NCBI RefSeq assembly: GCF_023343835.1
Contig: NC_064438.1
Span: 16,783,077 to 16,847,076, forward strand
Direction: 5' to 3'
DNA from: Lagopus muta
Lineage: Eukaryota > Chordata > Aves > Galliformes > Phasianidae
Length of the DNA stretch: 64,000 bases
Part shown: piece by piece, positions 11,001 to 22,800 of the stretch
Layout: each line of letters opens with the position of its first letter
Position numbering within the stretch: the first letter of the stretch is position 1
The notes under the pieces: generated by a model
What the model saw: the letters and a program-made list of their open reading frames with translations, nothing else
What the model was told of the DNA's origin: nothing
Database searches by the model: none
Position numbers and translations under genes: made by a program

Positions 11001-14000
11001 TTTCTTGGGGTGGTCCAACAACCCCACCAGCACTGGAATGCCTTTCAGCTTGCGCACCTCTGTCTTCACCTTGTCATTACGGTAACACAGGTGCTGCAGG
11101 TAAGCAGCTGCATTGGACTTGACAGCATCCAGGCGGAAGCTCAGCATCGCTATCACCTCTGGCAGCTCTGGCTGACGCCAGTTGCCCGGGGCCGGTGCTC
11201 CTTTCCGCAGGCTATCCAGGCTGGCCAAGCTGCCCCGCTCATGCTGAGCCAGGGGGGCCCAGTAGTACCGGTCGGGAGCCACTTCATCCACCAGCATGTC
11301 TTCGTAACTCCTAGGAGACAGCAAGCATCAGTGTGAGCCCTACACCCTGTCCAATTCTCCAATGGAGAAAAACACACACAGTACGCAGTCACCACTACTT
11401 GCTGCAGCATACCCTCAAAGGGAAGGAGCCAGGCTGCAGAGCAGCACCACGGTATCTTCCTTCTCCCCACAGAGCTACACAAGGCCCAGCGGGAGCCTGG
11501 AGGCCAGCCCCAGGCATCTCTGAAATGGACTGGGCAGCCCTAATAGCAAGTAGGGCCACTTCCCACCCAACAGATCTCTTCTGGGTCAGACAGAGTGCCG
11601 CTCTCTGTATAACTTTTATAGTGGCAAGGCCCAGCCCTTAGGCTGAGCTAGCCCACGTAACAGCACCAACAACTACTCAGGCCCACGGCCGCTAGAGGGC
11701 AAGTTCATCCCACAACATACTGCTGGTAAGTGCAAACCACACAGAAGTTCCCCAGCCTTCCACACCCAGTCTTGGTACAAGCAAGTCCTCTATCTGACAG
11801 TAGTGCACACACACCCAAAGCACACAGAATCCCTGATTCCAACCCTATTTTTAGGTCACTGTTAAGCCTGCATGACAAACAGAATCTTCCCTCCACCTGG
11901 GCAAAGGAATTTGGCAGTTTCCAGCAGAAAGGGACAGGAGGAGCAGGGGGTTGTATTACTGACTGCTACATCCATTGGGACTATCGTGTTACACACTGTG
12001 GTTGCACAACCCAGGTCCAAGATGAGGCTGTGTCCCCCGGCTCACATCTGCTCAGCCACTTTCAGATCCTACTTCTAAAGCTCCTAAATTTGACGTAGGA
12101 AGGATCCCCGTCACTGACTGAGTGGCTACATAAAGATGCAAGAAAGGACAGTGAGCAGTTCTGCTCCCTACACAATCTCCCCTAAATAGAACTTGCCAAA
12201 ACCAGAAGCTCCAGGGGCACAAAGTCACAAGGGCTGGCAACCAAAGAATGCTGCTCAGTCTGGCAACTGAGAACATCACCTTGGCCACCAACAATGCCTT
12301 TGCAGCAGAACAAAACAGGAGCAAGACAGCTGCCCAATGCCAACACTGCAAGAGACATCTCAACTCTTTCCAGCACAGCCTGCAGCTGCCCTCACCCCTG
12401 TAAGATGCCTTTAGCATCCCAGAAGGGGTATGGGATGGAGTACCAAAGGCAGGGGAAGGCAAGGAAAGCACTCCTGTGCCGCTGCTGAGCCTTCCTGCAG
12501 GCAGGGAGCTCCAAGCAGAGTCATGCAGAGGGTACAAGGCCACATACCGCTAGCACACACACCGCACTCTCTGCCTAACACGCTCCCTTGTCCCCCACGT
12601 GCCTGGCAAGCTGCCTCTCTGAAAGAAGTCATTAAACACCAGGCCCCTGCTCAAGACAAACATCTTGGAGGCAGGGGGTGGGATGCTGCTCTTGCTTGTT
12701 GCCATCTCGGTGAGCCAGTCAGCTGAGCAAGATGGTAACTGAGAAGGCAGGGGACAAGCCAAGCTCAACAGTGCCTGGATTCCACAGATTGCTGTGATCT
12801 TTATCGGCCTGCACGGGGAGGGAGAGCCTGCTCATGGGGCCGTAGGAAAGGGCTGCACACATGCCCTGTCTTCTGGACTCTGCCTCACCCCTTTTGTCCA
12901 AGGGGCATGCTGAGAGGCCAGACGGGGGCTCAGGACTGCCAAAGCTGGCTTCTCACAGCCTTCTCAAGTCAGCCTCACCAGCTCTCCTTTAACCAGCACA
13001 CACTTCACAACAAGGCTGGGGAAATCAATCTGGGAGAACAACTGCCCCAACTGGTTCAACACAGCAACAGAAACGCTCGTGCTGGCACAAGCCAGAAGGA
13101 CAAAGCTCCTCCTTCAGTCTCTGCAGCAGCCAAGAGCTACTGGGGATTTACAGGATGCGCCCTGAGAAATGGGTGGATCTCTGACAGGGGCTGGCAAATA
13201 CCTCCTCTTCCCTTCCTCTCAAGCCTCTGCTACTTGTCCTAGGAACCTAAGGAGCCCGTTGTCAGCCCTCTGACTATCCCCATAGCAGGAATGGATGTAC
13301 ATTCCAGCCCACCAGCAACTCCTCCCCATTGCTGGGGTTCAGGCTCAGCTTCTCACTCCAGTCCTATCTCAGTACTGTTCAAATTCACTCCAGCACCTCC
13401 TCAATCTCCACTTGTCAGCACAAACAGCAAGTAGAGCAAGCTGAGAGGCTTAGCCAGCCAGCAGCCACGTTCACTAGTATGAGTGAACTGTGCAAGACAG
13501 CTGTCCTTGGCAGCCATAGCCTCTAGCAGGTAACATTCCAAGATGCCTGCAAGCATCTTGGAAGGTAGTTAAGGACCACCCAACCCCTCTTCTACTTGTC
13601 CAAGGCAGCTGCACAGGAGTCAGGCTGGAAGAGCTGCTGATCACCCATAGCAGAATGAAGGGGAGAAGCTGCAACTGTCAAACAGGTCGAGCAGCCTGTC
13701 CCACCCTGCAAGAGCATTCCCTAGGGCACTGCAGTGCTAAGCCTTGTTTGCTTCAGCCCCAGGCTCAGCACAACTCCTTCAGGGCTGCATGCCACTCTCA
13801 GCTTGGCAAGAATGCAATGGTGAGGTTGCTGCTTCCAGCAGACATCAGGCACATTTCCCAGCAGATAAACCAGACTGGGGCATAGGATGAATACTGCAGC
13901 ACCCAACCTCAGCCAGTGACAGAGCAGCTGGATCTTTCTCACCATGCTAATAGAACAGGTAGTGCAGAGGAAAAAGCCCAGAGCCATGTCCAGCCACCTT

Positions 14001-16864
14001 ACGGAACTCCTCGCTGCAGGACAACTGTCAATTAGCACTGAGTATTAACCACCAATTAAGCACACAATTAATTTGAAACAGATACAAGATTTCTCCTGCA
14101 CGAGCCACGCCTGACTCAGCTTGTGGTGCTGTCCCTCCTTCTATTTGCACTGCAGTGAACACCTGAAGGACTTGAGGGTATAAGCTGCTGCAGAGAACAT
14201 GAAGAATTTTAAAGCAGTACAACTCAAATTATGTTCAGTTACCTATTATGTTACATCTTGTTACAGCAAGGCTGGACTTAATCTCGTGGGTCTTTTCTAA
14301 CATAAGTGATTCTATGGTTCCTTTGAAAAGAATGAGTTGAAGGAACCTTAGCACAACTCTCTGCCCCCAGCGTGTGCTGCCACGCACTCAATACCCCAAT
14401 ACCTGAGCCGACGTCGAGCATCAGATGGCGTCCCTGCTCTCCTGGCTGTGCCATAGTCAGACATAAGCCCGTAGTCCACATCATCAAAGCCCACACTGCG
14501 CTGGTCATCTTCCAGGCCATACGGCTCAGGGTGGAAGTGGTTGAGGTCCATGTTACTGCCCCCCACACGTACTTGAGGTTGAGGGCCATAGATGTCCTGG
14601 CGGCTGGGGGCCCGGTAAGCGTCCATAGATGGGCGATAGCGCTCATCAATGCGGGTGACACGGGACAGGCTGCCATAGCTGTGATCGCTGCCCGGGTAGC
14701 TGTCGTCATAGGGGCGGCCATAGCCATCGGGGTAATGGTAGTTGCGAGGAAGCGTGGCCGTGCCTGGGTGGTTCAGGTAGCCGCCAGGGCCACCGTTGCC
14801 ATTCTTGCGGAAGTTCCTGTCCATCGTCTGGACGTAGTTGCTTGTGACAGGTGAAGTTTCCAAGGGTAACCCGTCAGGCCCCATGGGGACCTGCTGCACC
14901 GTTCGGGTGGTCACAGTCTTCACCACTTTCTTCACCTAGAGAGATGGACATAGGGTATATTCTCATCAGGAAACTGTCTCACCCCACAGCCCTGTGACCT
15001 CTGAGGCCCCTTTCAGTCCAGCACCTCCCTCTAGGCAGGTTTCACATAAACAATGAGCTGGCAACGATCACAGCTGTGACACCAACCACTGAGTCCCTAG
15101 CTGGCATCCAATCCATCTACTCCCTCCCTCCCCAGGCACATACCGTGGTCTCTGTGCGTCGGGTTGTCCCATCATCTGATGTCTCCACAGACACAACAGA
15201 CATGGCCCCTTCTGGGTCCTCCTCCATGGTGTACGTCTCCTCTACAATTTGGCCCGGGTCCTGCATTCTGGGAATTGTGCTGTACAAGAGGTGGCTGTGG
15301 TCCTGGGAGGAGCAGGAACACAAAGTCATCAGCACAACTGACACAGAGCCAGAAGAGGAGATCTTACACCCCAAGGAGCCCCAATATCCCCTTGCACAAG
15401 AGGGTGTACTCACCAAACATGCCCCGAGTCCTCTCAGCCAAGGTGGTCACATTAGAAACACAAGTTCCCCTCAGCCAGCTAGGTCTCCCCACAACCCCAT
15501 CCAGCAAGGAGGCTGCCCACAGCTTCATTCCTCTCACCTGTGGTCCGTTGAGCTTCAGATCTGGGAACTTCTGTCTTTCCAGGTCAGCATCACCCAAGAA
15601 ACGGCCGTTCTGAAATGCATATCACCATTGCAGGCCTGTTACCCAACCACTCCCCTGTCCCTGCCTGGATTGCAGCTATCCCCACTTTCCTGCCAGCCCC
15701 AGGTCCCAAGCTGGCTCCGACAGCCATAGCACATGCCATACATCACTCCTCAGCTCTGTGTAGCACACAGAAAGCCAGCACCCAGCCCAATCGAGCTGAG
15801 AGAAGTTACAGGACATGGCACCAAGCCTACCTCCCCCACACTACTTGCATCTCACTCAAATACCCTTATGGAGAAGCCAAAAGCCTCCCAACTCCCCCCA
15901 GTTGCCCTGGAGACCTTTCCTATCTCTTGAAGCAGGAGCTACAAGCCCTGAGGCTAACAAGGATTGCAAGGGAGTTGACTGCTGGGTGTTGCAGCTTTAT
16001 CTGCTCACATTGTCCCTCCAGTTGCCCTTTCCTATCCCACATTTCTCCTGGCAGCACCAACTTTCACACAGTCAGAAAGGTGGGTGCCTTTTACATGACA
16101 CTGTGCCACCAGCCCTGAAGACACCCTCCCCAGAACAGCCCAGGAAAGCGAGAGCAGGACAGAGACCTTGAGCCAAGGCATTTTAAACCACACTTCAAGC
16201 CCTGTAGAGATCTCTCACAGCCCTGGCTTGGCTACTCCAGGGATAAACCAAGATGCCAGCAACGTGCCCATTGCCACATGAGAGGAGACAAAGACACACC
16301 CTCACAGCTAATACACCAACTCACGTTCCATCTTCTGACAAGCCAGGTGGAACGTGCAGGGATATCCAGGTACTGAACACAGCCAACCTTAACTGCTCAC
16401 AGAAGAACAAAACCAGAGCTGACGTGGCAGCAAGACCCTCCAGGCCAATACCTTCCGTCCAGAAAGACCCAGATAGGTGAGCTGAGGATGTGCAAACATC
16501 AGCCCCGGCCACGTACAACACTGCCAGCATTATGAGACCAGCATAGCCCTCTTCTACCTCATCTCCAAGGAAGGCCAGAGGGAGCCAGGCCCAGGGCCAT
16601 CCCCACTGAGACGGAACTGACAGGGACAGGGGCTCCGGGAGCCTCCGTGCCCACCTCTGCCTTTTTTACCTGGTGCCGCCGGGAGAGTGTGCCGTTGGCC
16701 AAGCCCGGGCCGGCGTCCTGTGGGGAGACCCGCACTCTTTCCAGCTGGGCTGAGACATGGCGCCGCTCCTCCTCCAGCGCCCGTGTCAGCTTCTCAAACT
16801 GCGCCTCCTGCTCCTTGACAGAGGCAAGGATGCTGGCGGTTGACTCCACTTCCGAGTCGTCCAT
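5007..16864 (-). CDS. CTNND1: Catenin delta-1 (p120-catenin)
   Basis: Armadillo-repeat protein that binds the juxtamembrane region of classical cadherins, stabilises them at the membrane and regulates Rho GTPases. Nineteen coding exons are read on the minus strand: 16864-16670, 15609-15538, 15302-15144, 14935-14403, 11310-10847, 10742-10559, 10275-10158, 9787-9634, 9242-9225 (exon C), 8996-8928, 8170-8043, 7403-7253, 7002-6810, 6704-6590, 6065-5978, 5681-5634, 5512-5415, 5290-5225 and 5018-5007. Lengths and phases sum to 954 aa (human 968). The order is an N-terminal coiled coil ([20 protein letters not shown]), the regulatory region, then ARM repeats from the 464-base exon onward, ending Gln-Lys-Ile-stop as in human. 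The isoform-3 start Met (IPRMQDPGQ) is kept; the isoform-2 Met is Leu. The human exon-A segment after MSNMG was not found. The last two coding exons are the least certain. Confidence 0.96.
9225..9242 (-). other. CTNND1: CTNND1 alternative micro-exon (exon C)
   Basis: An 18-base exon bounded by AG at 9244-9243 and GT at 9224-9223 encodes Asp-Glu-Trp-Phe-Ser-Arg, at about residues 627-632. This is the human p120 exon C. Its inclusion splits the basic AKKGKGKK nuclear-localisation stretch formed by the exons at 9634 and 8996; skipping it restores that stretch. Both outcomes are in frame (phase 1 on each side). Confidence 0.9.
11311..14402 (-). other. CTNND1: CTNND1 intron (3.1 kb)
   Basis: No exon with good flanking splice sites is visible. 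The plus strand is rich in C and A. A short CR1 3' tail lies at 14266-14320. Nothing else is recognised. Confidence 0.6.
14266..14320 (+). mobile_element. CR1 LINE 3' tail fragment
   Basis: The blocks 'ggctggacttaatctcgtgg' and 'taagtgattctatgg' match the last roughly 50 bases of avian CR1, including one copy of the terminal octamer. It is antisense to CTNND1 and short, so it is either a heavily truncated insertion or an old remnant. Confidence 0.75.
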
Positions 16865-19800
16865 GGGTGACGGTTACCCAGGACGGGCGGGGAAGGGGCG
16901 AAGGGCACAGGGAGGCACAAGCAGAGTTGGCTTGGTGTCAAGGTGAGAGGAGGAAAAGTGACCCAGAAGGGGAGGAGCCCCGCTCTTCACTGCGCATGAT
17001 TTGAGGGAGGAAAGGAGGAGAGAAAAAAAAAGGTCAGAAGAGACTGATTTCATTATGACAGATTTTCAGAACAGGGGAAAAACAATAACAAGACATTCAC
17101 AGCTCCTTCCAATCCACAAAAAGGAGCACAGTGGGACAGGACCCCCAGGAGGGGGCTGCACAAACCCCTCTGAGAGCTGCCACTCCATCACCACCCTCAG
17201 GTCCTCGTCAGGGTTCCCAGACCTGCGGCCATCCTAGGAGGTCCTCAGCCCACTGATATGGGATGGGCATCAGCTGAGACCCATCAACATCCCCTCCCAA
17301 AGGAAAACAGTGAATTAGCACATCACAATGAACACATTTTGACAGAGAAATCATTTTCTTCCATACAGACCTGTTAGAGGAGGAAGCTCGGGTGTGATTG
17401 GCAAAGGCACGGGACAGCCAGGTCTAGACGTAGAGAGTCATGGGAGAAATAGCCCAGCCACCACAGGGAGGAAGCAGGAGGAAGAGAGCTGCAGGGACAG
17501 CAGGAGAACGGGGTCAAACCACGAGCAAACTTAAATCAGAAGGCAGGGAAGGGAACACAGGCTGAGGGTCTCCTCTCCTTCTGAAGGATGGAGCTGGGTC
17601 AGCTGCAGGCTCACACCATCTCTGTGACAGCTCCCTCAGATAACTGCAGCCCCTCACACAGCTCCCCACTGACGAGGAACACCATGGGCCTGGCCCTCCA
17701 CCTCCCCAGCCAAGCCCCGGCAGGCTCACAAGAGGTTTTCCCAAACCCATACAGTCACTGCAGGCATGTGGGGACTCGCTCGAGCCAGGCAGCCGAGGCA
17801 GGAACTGCTTTCCCACGGTCTCCAGCACAGCAGCAGCTTTGCCCGCTCTCCCAGCACCAACCCAGGGCCAGGAACATGGGCACCGCCACCCTTACACAGT
17901 ACCTATCTCCTCCAGGCCCTCACTCCCTGGCAGCCCAGTCCCTCCAGTTTCAGTCTGACACAGATGGTGGGTCAGAGGCACCAAGAGTAGAGTGGGTGTT
18001 CTTTCGTTTGTTTGTTTTTTGCATCATTTTTAATGTGGAAAATAAGTAAGAATTAACTCAAGAGTATTTAGATTAAACACTTCCTGAAATGCCTCCCCCA
18101 CTGCCAGCGAGCCCAAATCCCTCCTGTGGCTCTGCCTGCCCCAGAGCTTCCCACAGACACCCGAGGAGCCCACCTCCCCCAGCACCACTGTGACCAAATC
18201 CAGCAAAGCAGGCTGGATTTTTTCCATGTGCTTCAAAGGCTGCCTGCAGCATATCCCAACATCTGGTTGCCTCCATTCTGTAATGCCTTCATCAATAAAA
18301 AAAATTGTTTTTTCTACTTGTGTATGTGCAGTGCCCAGCAGAGATGAGGCTCTAGATCACCTTGCCTCCCTGTCTCTGCCCCATAAGAACTCAGCTCTCA
18401 GCCTCAAATCAAACACCCCTCCATCCATGGTTGGCATCCATCTGAATTGATGGGGGATGCAGCTCCACAGCCTCCAGGGCCACCACACTGGATCTCAGTG
18501 ACAGCTCCCTCAGTCACAGAACAAGGCTGCAGGACCCAGCCCCACAGCCATGCTACAGAGGCTGTAGCAGGACAGTGCTTGCAGTCCCAGGGGACTCAGC
18601 CAGCAGGTGCCCAGGCTTCCCCAGGAACATGGGAAGGTCATATCACACACAGACACCCTACACCTATACAGAGTACCCAAGATCCCAGCCAGAATGACCG
18701 CTGGCAGGTGGAAGAGCACTCATTTCCAGCACAGCATCTCACTAAGCTCTCTAAAAGGGAGAAACAGCCCTGACAAGAAAAGGGCTCCTGCACAGTACAA
18801 CCTCCCTCAGGCAACCGCGCCGGAGGAGTTTGTCATTACAGGAAGGTAAGGCCCCACACAGCCAGCAATGCCACGCAGGCCCATGTCCCCACCTCCACAC
18901 ATCCCCTGGGTGCACAGCCAAGAGAATGTGGATGCTAACAATGGAACTCGAAGGGCCATTAAGGGAGCCAGATAAGGGGCTGGAGCAGCCATGAGGCTGT
19001 TTCCTTCCTGTCCCTTCCACAGGGAGTAAACACACAGCAGCGGGGGAAGGAACACAGGACTGGTCCCTCGCCCACTCTCCTTGCTCCCTTGCACTCACAA
19101 ACATCCACCCCAGCAGAAGCTACAGTACAGCCCTTCCCCACCACCAGCTGCCACTCACACACCCCAAACAGCAACCCAACCACAAGCCTTCCAGCTGCTG
19201 AGGGTCAGCCCCAGATCTCTGCCTTCCGCCAACTTCCTGCTGACTCCCATACCGCAATCTTGGGGAGCAGCTCCCTGGGCACAGCACAACCCTTTGCTGG
19301 CTATCCACGGCAATTCAGGGCTACAGCCATCTTCAGTTTGAGACATGGAGCAGGAGGGAAGAGGAGGAAGCAAGCTGCCTGTGACAGCTCCAAGCTGAGT
19401 AAGCTGCATCCCACAAAACAAAGGACGAAATTCCAGGGATTGCTTTGCACCCATCTCCCCCTCCTCATGCCCCGCCTCTGAAGATACAACTACACAGAGC
19501 ATTTTTCCAAAGCCAGACCATGACCATCTTTGAGGACGGCCGCATGAAAGCCTTTTCATCATGAGAGGCACTTTCTGACACACCCATTACTTAAAAAACC
19601 CAGCAAGCCAAAAATATTTCAGCTAGCTTGATTCAGGGCAAAGCTAAAAAGCCTGAAGACAAAGCACATACCCAAGCAGCTCCTACCCCAGGGCACAAGG
19701 AACACCACAGTACTCACCTCACAGCCCCCAGGGACCAATGCATGCACCCAGAAAGCCTGACATCCCGGTCCTTCTGGCCTCGTTTTCCCACTTCCCAGTG

Positions 19801-22800
19801 CTGGGCCAGCCCTGTGCTGCACTCTGAGCTCCTGAAATCAATCTTCAACACAGATGCACAGTGCTGAAGAGCCCAGTGGAAGAACTCTGGATATTCTTCC
19901 TAAACACTTCTGCTCCCAACTCTTGGGATGGCTGCCTGCCCCAAGACCAAACACTTCACCTGTGAAAATAACTCTGAGGGTCCAATCACAGCCATACCCA
20001 CATGGAGTTCACCTGTATCCTACTCTGCTGGAGGAGGGAGTTCAAGCTTTGAGGGCTCCTCACCAGCAAAGGTTCCTGTCAGCCAGGGAGACTGACCCTG
20101 AGCTGGCAGACAGAACAGGACACCACGGGCAGAGCACAGACAAGATCCTACAGATAACACATAGCAGGCTTGACAAGCACCACCTGCTGCAGTGCATAAA
20201 GCAACTCAAGCATAAAGCCCCTCTGCTGGGTTTTCACAAGCACCTGATCCCCCTCTTCCAGGATGGATGCAGTTAAGTCTACTCCTTCAACACTGTGGAT
20301 TTTTTGGGCAAAGCACAAGCCAGGCACCTGCAAAGCCAGAATCCACCTGCACCATGTCAGCCCTGCACAGCTCCCTGCTAGGAGGTGCACCTACAGCCCT
20401 TATTACGGCACAGAGGGAGACAGCGTCACAGCAGCTCGGGCTGCCATTCCCCACCCACAGCAGCTTTCCTGTCTGTTGGCGCTCCTCACACACCTGTTCC
20501 ACAGGACAAGGTTTGTTCTCATCACACGACACTGCCTGCAGCTCCAGGCAGAAGCAGAGCTGCCTCCCCCTCCAGCAGGACAGTCCTCTGCCCAGTGCTG
20601 GGTCACAGGGCTGGAGGAGACGTGGCAGGGACAGCAGGGCTGAGGGCAGGCAGGCCTGCCAGGCACGCTGCCTCAACTACTAGACAAGAAAAATGGCAAC
20701 ACTGCCCCAGTAATTAGCCTTGCCCTATCCATTTGAGGGGCTCAGAGCCAGCTGGCTGCCTGCCCTTCAGCAGGGAACATGAACAACTCTCAGTACCAGG
20801 ACCCTGCCCTCTCTGGGGAGGAAGAAACAAACTCTCCGGGTTCCATCTACCTATTGCGATGTACCTAGTAAAAACAGAAGCCCCATCAATAATTGAAGCC
20901 TGCAATTGCCTGAGCTCTCACAGTGCATTACATTTGATGCTCTGCACTGGTTCACATCCCTACTAATTCACCACAGGCTCCCGGTCAGTCTCAATTAGCT
21001 AAAAAATAAATGAACCAATATCTCTGGATTCTTTCCACATCCAGGCTCAGAGAGCCACGTGCAGCCCTCACATTGCACAGGGAGGCAAGCACCAACGCCA
21101 GTCAAGGTGCAGTAGGGCAGCACTGTTTGAGGTAGAGAAGCCATGAGCTGAACACAAACACGTGGAAGGGGATCACTATCAGGAGAACACAACCTTCTGG
21201 ATGCACTTCCAAAACCATAGTATCCCATAGCCCACCCTGAGAATAGGCACAGGCAAGCAGTATGGCTGACCTACAGCTCCCACACGTGAGGAGTACCTCG
21301 TCCAAAGCAGATCTTATCCAGCAGCCTGGAGGTTGCAGAGGACACGGAAGGGACTTTGGACAGGCTGCTACCCATGCAAGAAGCCCAGTCACCATCCCAG
21401 GAGCTACTTGTGCTGACAGGGCCACTCCCTGCCCCATGGGCAGCCCAGCCCACACCACCAGGCCCTGGCAAGAGTTGGGGAAGGAGGAACCACGACACGA
21501 GGAGCAGCCAAGATGAAGAGAGCCACTCAATACTCATAGCACACAGCTTGTCCAACCAGCAGCAGGATGGCAGCCCAGACTGCCTCGCTTAACTGCCACA
21601 AGGGCTGCAGTCCCTGTTAGGAAAGCTTCCCTTGCAGAGGGAGTTACCTGTAGGGATGCAAGCAGACACAATAGCAGGCCGTATAAGGGAAAGGGCCAGC
21701 AGCCAAGGCAGGATGATAAGAGGGGAGAGATAAGAGCAGGGTGGGGCCTGCACACCAGGCTGGAGTGAGGAAGCAGACGTGGCACACACCCCCACTATCA
21801 CCCCCCCAAAAGAAAAGGGCAGGAATGCACGATACAGATCAAGTTCCAAGGACCAGCCTGGACAAAGAGGTTGGGAAATGCAGTGGGCTACCCTCTGGCA
21901 GGAGACAGGCCCCACCAGGAACAGGGCAGACGTTCAGTGGCTTCTGCTGCCCCAGGGAGCAAAGAGCTGGGCTCAGCACACACAGGCAAATCAGGGTTGC
22001 CCCCGGGGAAGGAGAAAGGAACAGCACGAGACTGGCCACAGAAAGAAAGGGCTGGCCGCAGAGAGCAAGGCTTGTTCTGTTGGTATGTCAGTAATCCAGC
22101 CCCAGGGCAGCTGTCCGGGGGTGCTCCACAGGGTGGGGGCTGCCACACTCCAAAGCCACCGTCCCACCCAGGCAGGGTAAGACCTTTAGGTAGGCTCAGA
22201 AAGGTGGGCCCAGGGAGCCCCTTCCTCTCAGCAACACCCAGCACATCACCCTAAGGGCCCCCCTCCCGCACGTCCCCCACGTGCCCAAGGACAGCAGGAA
22301 GGCAGGGGCCTGCAGCCCCTGCGCTGAGCTCCCATCCCAGCCCCCCGGCCCAGGGGTTTCACATGTTGGGAGCCCTTTAGCAGCACAAAGGCAGCTCTCT
22401 CCTCTCTGTGGGAATTTGCAGCTGAGCGCTCCGCAGGGACAAAGGGATTTCACAGGCACATCCACAGCCGGCCAGCCTCCCTCCCCCCGGCGTTCCCGCT
22501 TCCTGTCACAGTAGCACCAGACCTCAGGGGCACAGCAACAAACAAACACCAAGTGCCGGATTCTGGGAACGGGGCCAGAGCATTCCTGGGGCAGGCTGCA
22601 CTCCGGCGGCCAGCAGGCTCCTGGGCCCCGCAGGGAAGGGGTAGTCCCCAGCTCCCCACCAGGGCAGCTCCCCGGCTCCGTGCCTTGCTCTAGGGACAGC
22701 AGCCACCAGGATAAAGGACACAGAAGCCCCCAGACAAGCGGGTTGCTCCCAAACCTCAAGTTCTGCACCCCAGCTCCAGCCACCCTGCTCCATGCCACCA

